Shown here piece after piece: positions 8,821-17,312 of a stretch of DNA of 64,000 nt. Made by a program: the position numbers and the translations under genes. The DNA is from Polyangiaceae bacterium (GTDB taxonomy: Bacteria > Myxococcota_A > Polyangia > Polyangiales > Polyangiaceae), in assembly GCA_025936045.1 (NCBI GenBank), contig JAICUB010000024.1:41382-105381 (forward strand), written 5' to 3'. Within the stretch, counting starts at the first letter, position 1. Each line of letters opens with the position of its first letter. Below the pieces are notes generated by a model. The model was not told the DNA's origin. It was given only the letters and a program-made list of their open reading frames with translations, and did no database searches.

Positions 8821-9183
8821 TCACTCTTCGGGCAACGGCGCGGGCGCACCGCTCTTCGCGGCGGGCACGACATCGACGCCGCCGTCCGGCTCCGCAATCT
8901 TCGTGGCGCCCTTGCCTTCACCCGCCCTGCGCTTCGGATCGTAAGCCACGCCGTTCCGATCGATCTTCCAGCCGGGCGCCGGGTGCGCCGTGGTGCCCTG
9001 CTCCGCGAGCAAGTGTTGCGGCGACTTGTCGTCGGCGCCGACGACTCGGCCGTCGGAGGTTTGCGCGGGCGGGTGATGGTCGGTGCCCGGCGTCACCGCG
9101 CCGGTATCGCTCGGGCGCTCGCAGCTTGCGCCGACGAGCGCGCTGACGACGAGAACGACGCTGCGGAACACCAGTTTTTGCAT
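8821..9183 (-). CDS. Small lipoprotein
   Basis: This approximately 120-residue protein begins MQKLVFRSVVLVVSALVGASC, a good lipoprotein signal with lipobox VGAS-C. The mature part is short, polar and probably disordered, with one motif (PGWKIDRNGVAYDPKRR) and an acidic/Pro end. ATG 9183 is preferred; a GTG at 9192 overlapping the upstream stop (GTGA) would add three residues. It lies immediately downstream of the CsgA-like SDR gene on the same strand and is probably co-transcribed. No function is recognised. Confidence 0.6.
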   Translation of the reverse strand: MQKLVFRSVVLVVSALVGASCERPSDTGAVTPGTDHHPPAQTSDGRVVGADDKSPQHLLAEQGTTAHPAPGWKIDRNGVAYDPKRRAGEGKGATKIAEPDGGVDVVPAAKSGAPAPLPEE

Positions 9184-9188
9184 GACGT

Positions 9189-9854
9189 TCACCAGGGCAA
9201 GCGTTCACCGTTCGCGTGCCAAAAGCCGCCGCTCGTGTCGAGCGTGAGCTCGTCGAGCCGCGCGAGCAGACCGCGCGCCGCATCGAGCGGCATCACTTGG
9301 CCGTGCGCGCCGGTCATCTCCGTCCGCACCATGCCGGGGTGGAGAACCGCGACCGCGACGCCCGCGGGCCTCAAGTCGACGGCGAGCGATTTGCCCGCCA
9401 TGTTGAGTGCGGCTTTGCTCATGCGGTAGCCGTACGCGCCGCCCGAGCCGTTGTCGTCGATCGAGCCCATGCGGCTCGTGATGAGCCCGACTTTGGAGCC
9501 CGGTGCGAGCCTTCCGCGGAGCGCGGCCGTGATGCGCAGCGGCGCGAGCGCGTTCACCTCGAACTGCCGCCGAATACTCGCTACGTCGAGCTCCGACAGC
9601 GACCCCGAGCGCTCGAGGATGCCGGCGTTGTTGATGAGCAGCCCGATCTCCCGCACGCCCACGGCGGCGACGAGCGTCTCGATGCTGCGCTCGTCCGTCA
9701 CGTCGATGCCGGCCTCGATTTCGACACCCAGCGCTTCGAGCGCGGGCGAGCTCTTGCGACAGGTCGCCAGCACCGAGAACTCCCGCTGCTTCAAGAGGTC
9801 GGCCAAGGCGAGGCCGATGCCGCGGTTTGCTCCGGTCACCACTGCGAGCGCCAT
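9189..9854 (-). CDS. CsgA/C-factor-like short-chain dehydrogenase
   Basis: This 221-residue SDR has the Rossmann nucleotide site TGANRGIG near the N terminus, NNAGI, the catalytic Ser region SRMGSIDDNGSGGAYGYRMSKAALNMA (YxxxK active site) and LHPGMVRTEM. The run SRMGS...GGAY-Y-RMSKAALNMA, the DLRP-G motif and the -PW C terminus match Myxococcus CsgA (C-signal) as I recall it. CsgA is known for fruiting-body signalling and SDR activity. ATG 9854 gives a start directly before the nucleotide site. Which of signalling or ordinary carbonyl reduction applies here is unknown. The downstream small lipoprotein is likely in the same transcript. Confidence 0.8.
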   Translation of the reverse strand: MALAVVTGANRGIGLALADLLKQREFSVLATCRKSSPALEALGVEIEAGIDVTDERSIETLVAAVGVREIGLLINNAGILERSGSLSELDVASIRRQFEVNALAPLRITAALRGRLAPGSKVGLITSRMGSIDDNGSGGAYGYRMSKAALNMAGKSLAVDLRPAGVAVAVLHPGMVRTEMTGAHGQVMPLDAARGLLARLDELTLDTSGGFWHANGERLPW

Positions 9855-10028
9855 GAACACTAGCCATGGGTTCGCGCACGGACGAGCGCAACCCCTCCTC
9901 GGCGTGGCAACTTGAGACGCTCGGAATTTTTGGGTCCGCCTTCACCCCCGGCCCTGCACCTGCTGCCAGCACCTTCACGTCCACCCGCCGCACCCCCTTG
10001 GAACGCCGACTTCGAGGCCGGGTCTTAG

Positions 10029-10040
10029 TATGTATACATA
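10029..10040. promoter_or_regulatory. AT-rich palindrome TATGTATACATA
   Basis: This perfect 12-base palindrome lies in an AT-rich patch (CTTAGTATGTATACATATATGG) within otherwise GC-rich sequence, about 80 bases before the GH16 start and in the divergent interval with the CsgA-like gene. It is a candidate operator or promoter core. Its GTATAC centre recurs twice at 34245-34261. Confidence 0.45.
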
Positions 10041-10121
10041 TATGGATCTTTCGCACAGAACCCGTGGCCGGGACCTCGGCGTGCTACCCTCGTCTTCCGT
10101 TCAGCGCGGAGAACTCGAAGC

Positions 10122-11393
10122 GTGAAGTTCGCGAGACGACCTGTGCGATGCGTGGCGATCTCGGTGTTGAGCGCAGGGGCGATCGCCGTCCTCGGCTGCG
10201 GCTCGCAAGCCGACGGGACGACGGCGGGCGCCGCCGGTCACGGCGCCACGGGCAACGCCGGTACCGCCGCCGGCTTCGGCACGGGCGGCGCTGCGACGAC
10301 AGGCATGGACACGGGCGGCCGCGCGAACGCAGGCGGCGGCACTGCGACGGCTAACGCCGGTTCCTCGACGTCGGCGGCGGGCGCGCGCGGCATGCCGAGC
10401 AGTGCGGGCGGGGCGAGCGGTGGCGCGCAAACCGGCAGCGGCGGAAGCGCGGCCGGCGGCGGAGTGAGCAACGACGGCGGACGCAACGCCGCAGGCGCCG
10501 CGACGGCCGGTCGCACGGGACGCGGCGGGCGCGCGGGCACGGCGGGCGGCGCCGGCGGCAACGGAGCGCTGGGCGGCGGCGGTACGAGCGGCACGCCGAA
10601 CAGCGGCGGTTCGGCGGGCGCCGCCGAGATCGACGTTCCGGACGGCTACAGCCTCGTGTGGCACGACGAGTTCGACGTCGACGGCCCGCCCGATCCCAAG
10701 AATTGGAAGTTCGAGTCCGGCTTCGTGCGCAACGAAGAAGACCAGTGGTACCAGACCGCCAACGCCAGCGTCGCGGACGGCTTACTCGTGATCGAAGCGC
10801 GCAAAGAGCGCGTCACGAATCCGAATTACGAGGCCGGCAGCAGCGACTGGAAGACGAGCCGTCAATACGCCGAATACACCTCGTCGAGCATGAACACGAG
10901 CGGCCTTCAAAGCTTTCAATACGGCCGCTTCGTAATGCGCGCGAAGATCCCCACGGTGAGCGGCATGTGGCCCGCGTGGTGGACGCTCGGCGTGAAGGGC
11001 GAATGGCCCTCGAACGGCGAAATCGACATCATGGAGTACTACCAAAACAAGGTGCTCGCGAACGTCGCCTGCGGCACGAGCACGGAGTGGCAAGCAAAGT
11101 GGGACTCCGCGAGCAAGTCATTGTCGTCGCTCGGAGCGAACTGGTCGGACGATTTTCACGTCTGGCAGATGGACTGGGACGATCAGAACATCGTGCTTTC
11201 GCTCGACGGGCAGAGCATGAACACGAGCGCCCTCTCGAGCATGCTGAACGCCGACGGCTCGAGTCCGTTCAAGCAAAAGGCGTACATGCTCGTCAACCTC
11301 GCGCTCGGCGGGCAAAACGGCGGGAGCCTCGACGGCACGTCGTTCCCGCAGCGTTACGAGGTCGACTACGTGCGCGTGTTCCAGAAGAACTGA
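10122..11393 (+). CDS. GH16-like beta-glucanase lipoprotein
   Basis: A lipoprotein signal (AGAIAVLGC) leads into about 140 residues of Gly/Ala/Thr low-complexity, then a GH16 domain of about 250 residues. GH16 hallmarks are LVWHDEFDVDG, FVMRAKIPTVSGMWPAWWTLG, the catalytic GEIDIMEYY (ExDxxE type, acid/base and nucleophile Glu), FHVWQMDWDDQNI and LVNLALGG. GH16 enzymes of this type cleave beta-1,3 or mixed beta-1,3/1,4 glucans. The start is GTG 10122 with a weak GGAG-like site upstream. It shares its stalk design with the GH45 protein 5 kb away, so both probably digest polysaccharide at the cell surface. Confidence 0.88.
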   Translation: MKFARRPVRCVAISVLSAGAIAVLGCGSQADGTTAGAAGHGATGNAGTAAGFGTGGAATTGMDTGGRANAGGGTATANAGSSTSAAGARGMPSSAGGASGGAQTGSGGSAAGGGVSNDGGRNAAGAATAGRTGRGGRAGTAGGAGGNGALGGGGTSGTPNSGGSAGAAEIDVPDGYSLVWHDEFDVDGPPDPKNWKFESGFVRNEEDQWYQTANASVADGLLVIEARKERVTNPNYEAGSSDWKTSRQYAEYTSSSMNTSGLQSFQYGRFVMRAKIPTVSGMWPAWWTLGVKGEWPSNGEIDIMEYYQNKVLANVACGTSTEWQAKWDSASKSLSSLGANWSDDFHVWQMDWDDQNIVLSLDGQSMNTSALSSMLNADGSSPFKQKAYMLVNLALGGQNGGSLDGTSFPQRYEVDYVRVFQKN

Positions 11394-11399
11394 CGCGCG

Positions 11400-12269
11400 T
11401 CAGGGGCCGGGCGCGCCCGCCGCAATCCAGTTCGTGATTGTCGCGGTGTCCGCCGCCGAGAAGCAGGGGTTTTGCGTGCAGCCGCGCGGCATGATGAACG
11501 TGCCGCACTGGTGCTGCTCGAGCTCGAGCAGCGCGCTGTTCGCTGCGTCGCTCTTCGTGACGAGGTGATCGTTGCCGCACTGCGAGACGCCCGTACCGGT
11601 GAGCGTGCTGTAGAGCGTCGACAGGTTCGAATTCGTGAGCTTCGGATTCTGTCGGCCCCCGTGGCAGGAGGAGCTGCCGCACTGCGTTTGGACGATCGCG
11701 GCCACGGCCGTGAACGCGCTCGCGCCGCCGCTGCCGGTCATGCCGCCCGCGCCTTTTCCGCCGATGCCGCCGGAACCACCGCGGCCCGCGCCGCCGAGCG
11801 TCATGCCCGTCCCGGCGCCGCCGCCGAAAGGCTTGGCGCCGCCCGTGCCCGAGCCCGTGCCTGCATTACCGCCGGTACCGAAGCTACCTCCGCGGCCTGC
11901 GCCGCCAAAGGTCGAGCTCGTCCCGCTGACTCCGCCCGTGCCGAAGCCCGCGCCCGCGCTGCCGGCCGCGTTCATGCTGCCGCCGCCACCGCCCGTGGCT
12001 GCGCTGCCACCAGTGGCTCCGGTACCGCCCGTCGTGCCGCCGCTGCCGCCCGTCGACTTAGTGCCGCCGCTGCCGCCGGGCGCGGCAGGGCTGCCCGCAC
12101 CCGGGTGACCTGCGATGATGGCGCTGCTACCGCTCGAGCCACCGGCGTCGGGGAAGTCGAAGTCGGTCAACGGCTGTGGACCGCACGCCGCGAAAATAGC
12201 CCCAGCACTACAGGCGACTAAAATGAGCGCTTTTGACCGAACGAGAGAATTGCGGCTCACTATGGGCAT
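11400..12269 (-). CDS. Gly-rich lipoprotein with cytochrome-c-like C-terminal domain
   Basis: This 289-residue protein has the lipoprotein signal AGAIFAAC, a Gly-rich spacer of about 140 residues including several GTGG and GRGG units, and a C-terminal region of about 100 residues. The region carries CGSSSCHGG, MPRGC and a final ITNWIAAGAP. The layout (CxxxCH, later Met in MPRGC, closing WIxAGA) matches small cytochrome-c-like domains seen in myxobacterial and planctomycete secreted proteins, but the haem motif is CxxxCH rather than CxxCH. It may bind haem or form a disulfide instead. It is convergent with the GH16 gene (6-base gap). Confidence 0.65.
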   Translation of the reverse strand: MPIVSRNSLVRSKALILVACSAGAIFAACGPQPLTDFDFPDAGGSSGSSAIIAGHPGAGSPAAPGGSGGTKSTGGSGGTTGGTGATGGSAATGGGGGSMNAAGSAGAGFGTGGVSGTSSTFGGAGRGGSFGTGGNAGTGSGTGGAKPFGGGAGTGMTLGGAGRGGSGGIGGKGAGGMTGSGGASAFTAVAAIVQTQCGSSSCHGGRQNPKLTNSNLSTLYSTLTGTGVSQCGNDHLVTKSDAANSALLELEQHQCGTFIMPRGCTQNPCFSAADTATITNWIAAGAPGP

Positions 12270-12497
12270 AAGTGATCTTCGAGGCCAAGCATCAGGCAGG
12301 TGTCGGAGGGAGCGCTAAAAAAGTGCCTGAGCACCTCATAACTTTGCGCTCCCACGTGAATCCGAACGGCTCGCTCTCAAACCGTGCACTGACGCGTAAT
12401 TTTGCCGCTGCACCCCAAGACGCACGCTGGCCCCGAGTCCTCTGGCGAGAGACGCGCGAGAGCCGTAGAATCGCTAGTCTCTACCCCGTCACGGCCA
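12270..12497. promoter_or_regulatory. Divergent control region between lipoprotein and ECF sigma gene
   Basis: This 228-base interval separates the outward-facing lipoprotein and sigma genes. It contains an A-run (GCTAAAAAAGTG) and a small inverted repeat GTGC-CTGA-GCAC around 12324-12335. Promoters for both directions are expected; no consensus element was firmly identified. Confidence 0.3.
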
Positions 12498-13112
12498 ATG
12501 AGCGCCACAACGAGCGCCGGTCCTCGCCCGGACACGACTACAGGCGACGTCGACGCGCCGGCTGAAGCCCCGTCAGCGCCAGCGCAGCCGCTCGCGCTCC
12601 GTCAGCTCGTGGCAGATCACCTGGACTTCGTCTGGCGTTCGTTACGAAGGTTCGGCGTTCCACAAGCCGACGTCGACGACGCGGCGCAGCAGGTGTTCCT
12701 GATCGCGAACGACAAGCTTTCGCGCATTCACCCGGGTAGCGAACGCTCGTTTCTCGTCGGCGTCGCGACGCGCGTCGCGTCACACGTCCGGCGTTCGTAT
12801 CATCGGCGTGAGGCGGCCGAACAACGCTTATCGGTCAACCCGCACGACGCCACGCCGGATCCAGAGCAGCTCGCGCAGCGGCTCGAGGCGCGCACGCTCC
12901 TCGACAAGGTCCTCGACGGCATGCCGGAGGACCTCCGAGCGGTCTTCGTGCTGTTCGAGCTGGAGGAGCTGTCCATCGATCAGACTGCCAGCCTCTTGAT
13001 CCTACCTCGGGGTACAGTGGCGACGCGGCTCAGACGAGCACGTGAAGTCTTCCACGAGCAAGCAAAATTGGTGGGAGCGGGCATAGGTATGAAGAAGAAG
13101 TCGGAGCCATGA
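12498..13112 (+). CDS. ECF-type RNA polymerase sigma factor
   Basis: This 204-residue protein starts at ATG 12498; the longer track ORF adds an unlikely 32 residues. Region 2 is recognisable (HLDFVWRSLRRFGVPQADVDDAAQQVFLIANDKL; FLVGVATRVASHVRRSYHRR), as is region 4 (LEELSIDQTASLLILPRGTVATRLRRAREVF). The stop overlaps the next ATG (ATGA). It heads a three-gene operon parallel to the one at 1-3.5 kb, implying a second envelope-linked sigma switch. Confidence 0.88.
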   Translation: MSATTSAGPRPDTTTGDVDAPAEAPSAPAQPLALRQLVADHLDFVWRSLRRFGVPQADVDDAAQQVFLIANDKLSRIHPGSERSFLVGVATRVASHVRRSYHRREAAEQRLSVNPHDATPDPEQLAQRLEARTLLDKVLDGMPEDLRAVFVLFELEELSIDQTASLLILPRGTVATRLRRAREVFHEQAKLVGAGIGMKKKSEP

Positions 13113-13840
13113 ACGATCCAGTGAGACTGCTCGAGGTCGGAGCCGACGAGTTCGAAGCCGAGTTGCTTCGGGCCGGGCGTTCCGACGTGATGCCGGCGCA
13201 TAGCCGCAAGCAGATCCTCGCTGGAATCGGCATCGGCGGGCTTCTCACCGCCAGCACGGTGGCCACCGGTGTCCGGGCAGCCGCCAAGGGTTGGCTCACC
13301 ACGGCAGGGGTCGGCACCGTCGGGGCGTTGGCTGTCTGGGCGGGCGTTCACACACTCAGTGCCGGCTCGAAACCGACGGCGGTCGCTCCGCATGTCGCCG
13401 TGCCGGCCGCCGTCCACCAGACTCCGGCCATGGAGCCGGTCGTCGCCCCGCCGGCGCCACCCGTCGCCGACACCATGAGCTCGGAGGCGGAATCCGTTCC
13501 TGCGACGAGCCCGGTGAGGTCCGCGCCGCGCGTCCCGGCCGGGACGGATCATTCGCTGGCCGCGGAGCTGTCGGTGATCGATCAGGCGCGCTCGGCACTC
13601 GCGAACCGCGACTACACGCAAACGTTGCGACTCCTGGACGACTATTCGCACCACTTCTCCAAGCATCGCCTCCGGAGTGAAGCGACGGTGCTCCGGATCG
13701 AAGCGCTGGCCGGGCGAGGCGATCGCGATGCTGCCACGCGCGTCGGTCGCGACTTCTTGCAGAGCCATTCGAACGGCCCGTACGCGCAGCGCGTCCGTTC
13801 CGTGATCGGGGACGCCGCGCCGAGCACGCGCGCGCAGTGA
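13109..13840 (+). CDS. Membrane protein with TPR-like tail, probable anti-sigma partner
   Basis: The 243 residues comprise a cytoplasmic N-terminal stretch of about 40 residues, hydrophobic segments (ILAGIGIGGLLTASTVATG and AGVGTVGALAVWAGVHTL), a Pro/Ala/Val-rich linker, and a C-terminal TPR-like helical region (ARSALANRDYTQTLRLLDDYSHHFSKHRLRSEATVLRIEALAGRGDRDAA). The tail resembles that of the FecR-like protein at 1752-2798, though no FecR domain is present. It is coupled to the sigma gene by ATGA overlap and to the next gene by GTGA. The anti-sigma role is inferred from gene order. Confidence 0.6.
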   Translation: MNDPVRLLEVGADEFEAELLRAGRSDVMPAHSRKQILAGIGIGGLLTASTVATGVRAAAKGWLTTAGVGTVGALAVWAGVHTLSAGSKPTAVAPHVAVPAAVHQTPAMEPVVAPPAPPVADTMSSEAESVPATSPVRSAPRVPAGTDHSLAAELSVIDQARSALANRDYTQTLRLLDDYSHHFSKHRLRSEATVLRIEALAGRGDRDAATRVGRDFLQSHSNGPYAQRVRSVIGDAAPSTRAQ

Positions 13841-14892
13841 CGCGGGAGCGCGTGGTGTCGTCTTCGCTACGACGCTCCCTCGTGCGCACGGTAGCGGTCG
13901 GCCTCGCTCTCGGCGCGCTCGCCTGCGAGGAGGATTTCCCGCTGGGCTCCTGGAACGCTGCGCCGTCGCAAGCCATGCCGTCGGCGACCTCGACGGCCAC
14001 CTCGACCGCAACGGGGACCACCACCGCGACGAACCCGCCGCCGCCACCCCCGCCGCCGATCGCGTGCGCGGAGACCGGCACGCCCGGCGCGCTGAACACG
14101 CCCGGCATGTCCGTCGGGACGACCACGCTCTCGACGGATTGGACCTGGCCGACACCCGTCGATTCCCTCGAGTGGGACCTCGTGATGGAGACCGATCCGG
14201 TGACGGACGGCTACTACTGGGCCCACCAGTTCTCCTTCGTCAACGGCCTCACCGCCTTCTTCGGTCTGCAGGCGCACGGCGGCTACATCGATCCCAACGC
14301 GACGGGACCGGGCTCACAGACCGTCGACTTCACGAAGATGGCCGTTTACTGGATCGCCGGTCCTCCGAGCGACGCCGAGCTCGGGGACATCAACCAGCCC
14401 GGCATGGCCCGCAAGGCGGTCGTCACGCAGGGCAACGTGCAGTGGATGACGATCCACGCGAAGTTCGAGTGGACGGCGTGCGACCTTTATCACCTGCGGA
14501 TCGGGAAGGATTCGACCGCCGACAACGGGGACGTCTGGTACGGCGCCTGGATCCTCGACCAGACGACCGACGTAGAGACGTTCATCGGCCGGATCCTCGT
14601 GCCGGCGGCCTGGGGACAAATCTCCGCCCTCAGCACGACCATGACGACGCGTATCGACGGCGCTCAGACCGCGCCGCCCCTGACGAACTGCGGCGACCCG
14701 GAGCCTGCATCCGGCATCTTCGGCACGCCGACGGCCAACGACGGTCAGGTGACGCCGCTCCGTCATACCGATCGGTTCGCCGTGCCCGCACGCTGCGGCA
14801 CCTCCCGCTTCACCGACCTCACGAACGCCGCGACCGGCCTCACGAGCGGCGTACGCCAGGAAATCGGCGTGCATCCCCTTTCGTCCCCGTAG
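13837..14892 (+). CDS. Lipoprotein with DUF3472-like domain
   Basis: This 351-residue protein has a GTG start overlapping the preceding stop. The signal ends LALGALAC, a lipobox, followed by a Ser/Thr/Pro spacer (TATSTATGTTTATNPPPPPPPP). The globular part begins ...WTWPTPVDSLEWDLVMETDPV and includes YYWAHQFSFVNGLTAFFGLQAHGGY, a pattern I associate tentatively with DUF3472 proteins. It has a few cysteines (CAETG, CGDPEP, ARCGTSRF). It occupies the position of the lipoprotein in the sigma operon and is therefore a candidate surface output or sensor. The biochemical role is unknown. Confidence 0.55.
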   Translation: MTRERVVSSSLRRSLVRTVAVGLALGALACEEDFPLGSWNAAPSQAMPSATSTATSTATGTTTATNPPPPPPPPIACAETGTPGALNTPGMSVGTTTLSTDWTWPTPVDSLEWDLVMETDPVTDGYYWAHQFSFVNGLTAFFGLQAHGGYIDPNATGPGSQTVDFTKMAVYWIAGPPSDAELGDINQPGMARKAVVTQGNVQWMTIHAKFEWTACDLYHLRIGKDSTADNGDVWYGAWILDQTTDVETFIGRILVPAAWGQISALSTTMTTRIDGAQTAPPLTNCGDPEPASGIFGTPTANDGQVTPLRHTDRFAVPARCGTSRFTDLTNAATGLTSGVRQEIGVHPLSSP

Positions 14893-14913
14893 CGCTTGCC
14901 GTATTCGCGGCGT

Positions 14914-15999
14914 TCACCAGAGCCGCGCGCCGAGGCGGAGCGCGCCGTTCGCCGCGGCGCTCGGCACCTTGAAGATATCGGTGTCGGGCTCGCGAAACAC
15001 GTACGTCCAGCGCGTGATCGGCAAGACGGCGCTCACGTCGCCTTCGACGAACCAGGTCGTGCCGAGTGCTTGATGCAACCTGAGGCCGAGATCGAACGCG
15101 ACCCACGCGCGACTCCGCGTCGAGGAATGCGGGAGGCCCGCGCCCCAGCCCGTCACGGCGCCGAGCTCGGCGCCGACGCACGGCGCGATGCCGGAGACAT
15201 CCTGCCACGCGAGCACGACCGAGCAGAGCGTCGGCGCCGCATAGACCAGCTGAAACGACGCCGAGCCCCCGCCCGTCGCGGGCGGCGTGGCGCCGACCAC
15301 GTGCTTCGGCGAGCGCAAGAAGGTGAGCTCGACATCGATCGCCGAAATCGGATCGTCGGCGTGCGCGGCGCGCCATCCGAAGCTCGCCGAACCGCCGTAC
15401 GCGATGCCCGGCGTGACGCCGCCCTCCAATGTCGGACCGAGCGACGCCGTCCAGGGGGCACGCGCCTCGAGACTGCTCGGCTCGGATGGCTCCGGCTGGG
15501 GCGCCACGTCGGCAGGCGGCTCGGGCGGTTTGGGCGGCTTGGGCGGCTCCGTTGATTTGTCGCCGGGCGCCGGCTCGGGAGTGGGAGCGAGCGACGCTTC
15601 CGGATCGATGGCGAGCGCGGTCGCGAGCGCGAGCACGGTCGCGACCTCGCCGCAGTCGGGACCCGCGACTTCGCGTGACTCGGTCGTGCCGTCGGCTTGC
15701 CGCACGACGAGGCTGCCTACGAGCGAGCCGCCGTGCCGCGCGATGGTAACGACGAACGTGCGCGCGAAGTCACCGCTCGTCGCGAGGCGCGCGCTCGTGG
15801 TGCGACGAAAGACCTGCGTGTTGAAGTCGTCCGCGCTCGGACACCCCGCTTCGGCGTGGTACTCGATGCGGATCGGCTCAGTCGCGCCTGCCGCGAGCGC
15901 AGCGCGCGCGACGCACGCGACGCCGCCCACGGCGAGCGCAGCGTGCGCGCGCGAAGCGAATCGTTTGCGCGGGCTTTGCTTCTCGTTCAACGCCACCAC
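14914..15999 (-). CDS. Outer-membrane-like protein related to the first gene
   Basis: The likely start is one of two adjacent GTG codons (15999/15996) giving VVALNEKQSPRKRFASRAHAALAVGGVACVARAALAAG, a plausible signal peptide; the track start 75 codons earlier is unlikely. The layout is a periplasmic domain of about 100 residues with two Cys (AEAGCPSADDF, VAGPDCGEV), a Pro/Glu linker (PPKPPKPPEPP), then about 200 residues of amphipathic strands ending ...GALRLGARLW, an aromatic C terminus typical of beta-barrels. This matches the gene at 3-1037. It is convergent with the second sigma operon. The function is unknown. Confidence 0.6.
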   Translation of the reverse strand: MVALNEKQSPRKRFASRAHAALAVGGVACVARAALAAGATEPIRIEYHAEAGCPSADDFNTQVFRRTTSARLATSGDFARTFVVTIARHGGSLVGSLVVRQADGTTESREVAGPDCGEVATVLALATALAIDPEASLAPTPEPAPGDKSTEPPKPPKPPEPPADVAPQPEPSEPSSLEARAPWTASLGPTLEGGVTPGIAYGGSASFGWRAAHADDPISAIDVELTFLRSPKHVVGATPPATGGGSASFQLVYAAPTLCSVVLAWQDVSGIAPCVGAELGAVTGWGAGLPHSSTRSRAWVAFDLGLRLHQALGTTWFVEGDVSAVLPITRWTYVFREPDTDIFKVPSAAANGALRLGARLW

Positions 16000-16208
16000 G
16001 ACACGAGCCGCGCGCGATCGGGCGCAGCGAATGGACCCGCTGCCCGCGACGATACTATCCTTGAGACGAGTTCGGCGGGATTGGAAGCCGCAAGCGCGGC
16101 GGGACCGTTCATGCAAGAATTTTCCGGTTATACGTCGATTTGCGCGGAGCCGACCTTTGCCCCAAGTAATTCCCCGAGCCCCCGCGTTCATGTCGACCGA
16201 GACCCCCA

Positions 16209-17312
16209 ATGAGCACGAACCCACCGCCGCATCAGCTCGATCGCGCCCTCCAGCGTGACCGCTTCCGGCGCGTGCTCACGGGCAGCGCGGTCGTCGTCGT
16301 CATCATGCTGCTCGACGCGGTCGCGCGGTTCCTGGTGGTGCCGACGGGCGCACGCACGGCATCCTACGTGTTTCTCTGGGGGCTCGAGGTCCCCGTCACG
16401 CTCGGCCTGTTGAGCGTGGGGTATCGCTTCACGCAGCGCCGCCGTTTCGGCGCCTCCGGGACGCTGCTCACGACGGTCGCCGTCGCGGGCGTGAGCGGCG
16501 TGCTCTTCGGAGTCGCGCTGTCGCTTTTGGCTCGGCACTACCCCGCGTTCCGGCACCCCGAACGGGCGCCGTCCGTGCTCCGCGGCATCGCGTTCGGCCT
16601 GATGTTCGGCCAGCTCCATGCCGGACTCTGGGCGATGGCGTTCGTGTACCCGTTCGCCGCGGAAGACGCGCGGCTCCGCGCCATCGAGGCCGAGCGCCTG
16701 CGCTCTGCCGTGGAGGCGGCGCAGCTCCGGGCACACCTCGAGCCGCACTTCCTCTTGAACACGTTGAACGCGATCGCGGGGCTCGTCACGGAGGATCCGC
16801 GCGAGGCGCGCCGCCTCATCGGCTGTCTCGGTGACCTCTTGCGTGACGCCGCGCGACCAGGCAACGAGCTCCAGACCGTGGACAAGGAGCTCGAGTGGCT
16901 CGACCGCTACGTCGCGATCCTGCACGCGCGGCACCGCGACGCCCTGCGGTTCCGCTGGGAAATCTCGCCGGAAGCCCGCGCCGCTCTGTTACCGCGGCTC
17001 CTGCTTCAGCCGCTCGTGGAGAACGCGGTAAAACACGGAGCGCTCAAGCGCGCCGAGGGCGGCGAGGTCGTCGTGCGCATCGAGCTCGTGCGCGGCGCCG
17101 CAGGCGACTCGCGCATCGTGTGCACGGTGGAAGACAACGGACCCGGGCTCGGCGAGCCGCGCTCCGGCGCGATCGGCCTCCACGTCGTGCGCCGCCGGCT
17201 CGAGCTCAATCACCCGGGCGCGGCGCTCCGCCTGGAGTCTTCGGAACACGGCACGCGCTCGATCGTCGACCTGCCGCTCCTCCGCGCCGCGCCGCTCGAG
17301 GCCACGCGGTGA
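16209..17312 (+). CDS. LytS-type sensor histidine kinase
   Basis: This 367-residue protein has four or so N-terminal transmembrane helices (VLTGSAVVVVIMLLDAVARF, YVFLWGLEVPVTLGLLSVG, LLTTVAVAGVSGVLFGVAL and another near 135-155). The His_kinase (PF06580-type) box follows, LRAHLEPHFLLNTLNAIAGLV, with the phospho-acceptor His, then a HATPase domain (LLLQPLVENAVKHGAL, VEDNGPGLGE, GIGLHVV-like). It overlaps the response-regulator gene (GTGA), forming a LytS/LytTR two-component pair. There is no large periplasmic sensor domain, so the signal is probably sensed in the membrane. Confidence 0.9.
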   Translation: MSTNPPPHQLDRALQRDRFRRVLTGSAVVVVIMLLDAVARFLVVPTGARTASYVFLWGLEVPVTLGLLSVGYRFTQRRRFGASGTLLTTVAVAGVSGVLFGVALSLLARHYPAFRHPERAPSVLRGIAFGLMFGQLHAGLWAMAFVYPFAAEDARLRAIEAERLRSAVEAAQLRAHLEPHFLLNTLNAIAGLVTEDPREARRLIGCLGDLLRDAARPGNELQTVDKELEWLDRYVAILHARHRDALRFRWEISPEARAALLPRLLLQPLVENAVKHGALKRAEGGEVVVRIELVRGAAGDSRIVCTVEDNGPGLGEPRSGAIGLHVVRRRLELNHPGAALRLESSEHGTRSIVDLPLLRAAPLEATR

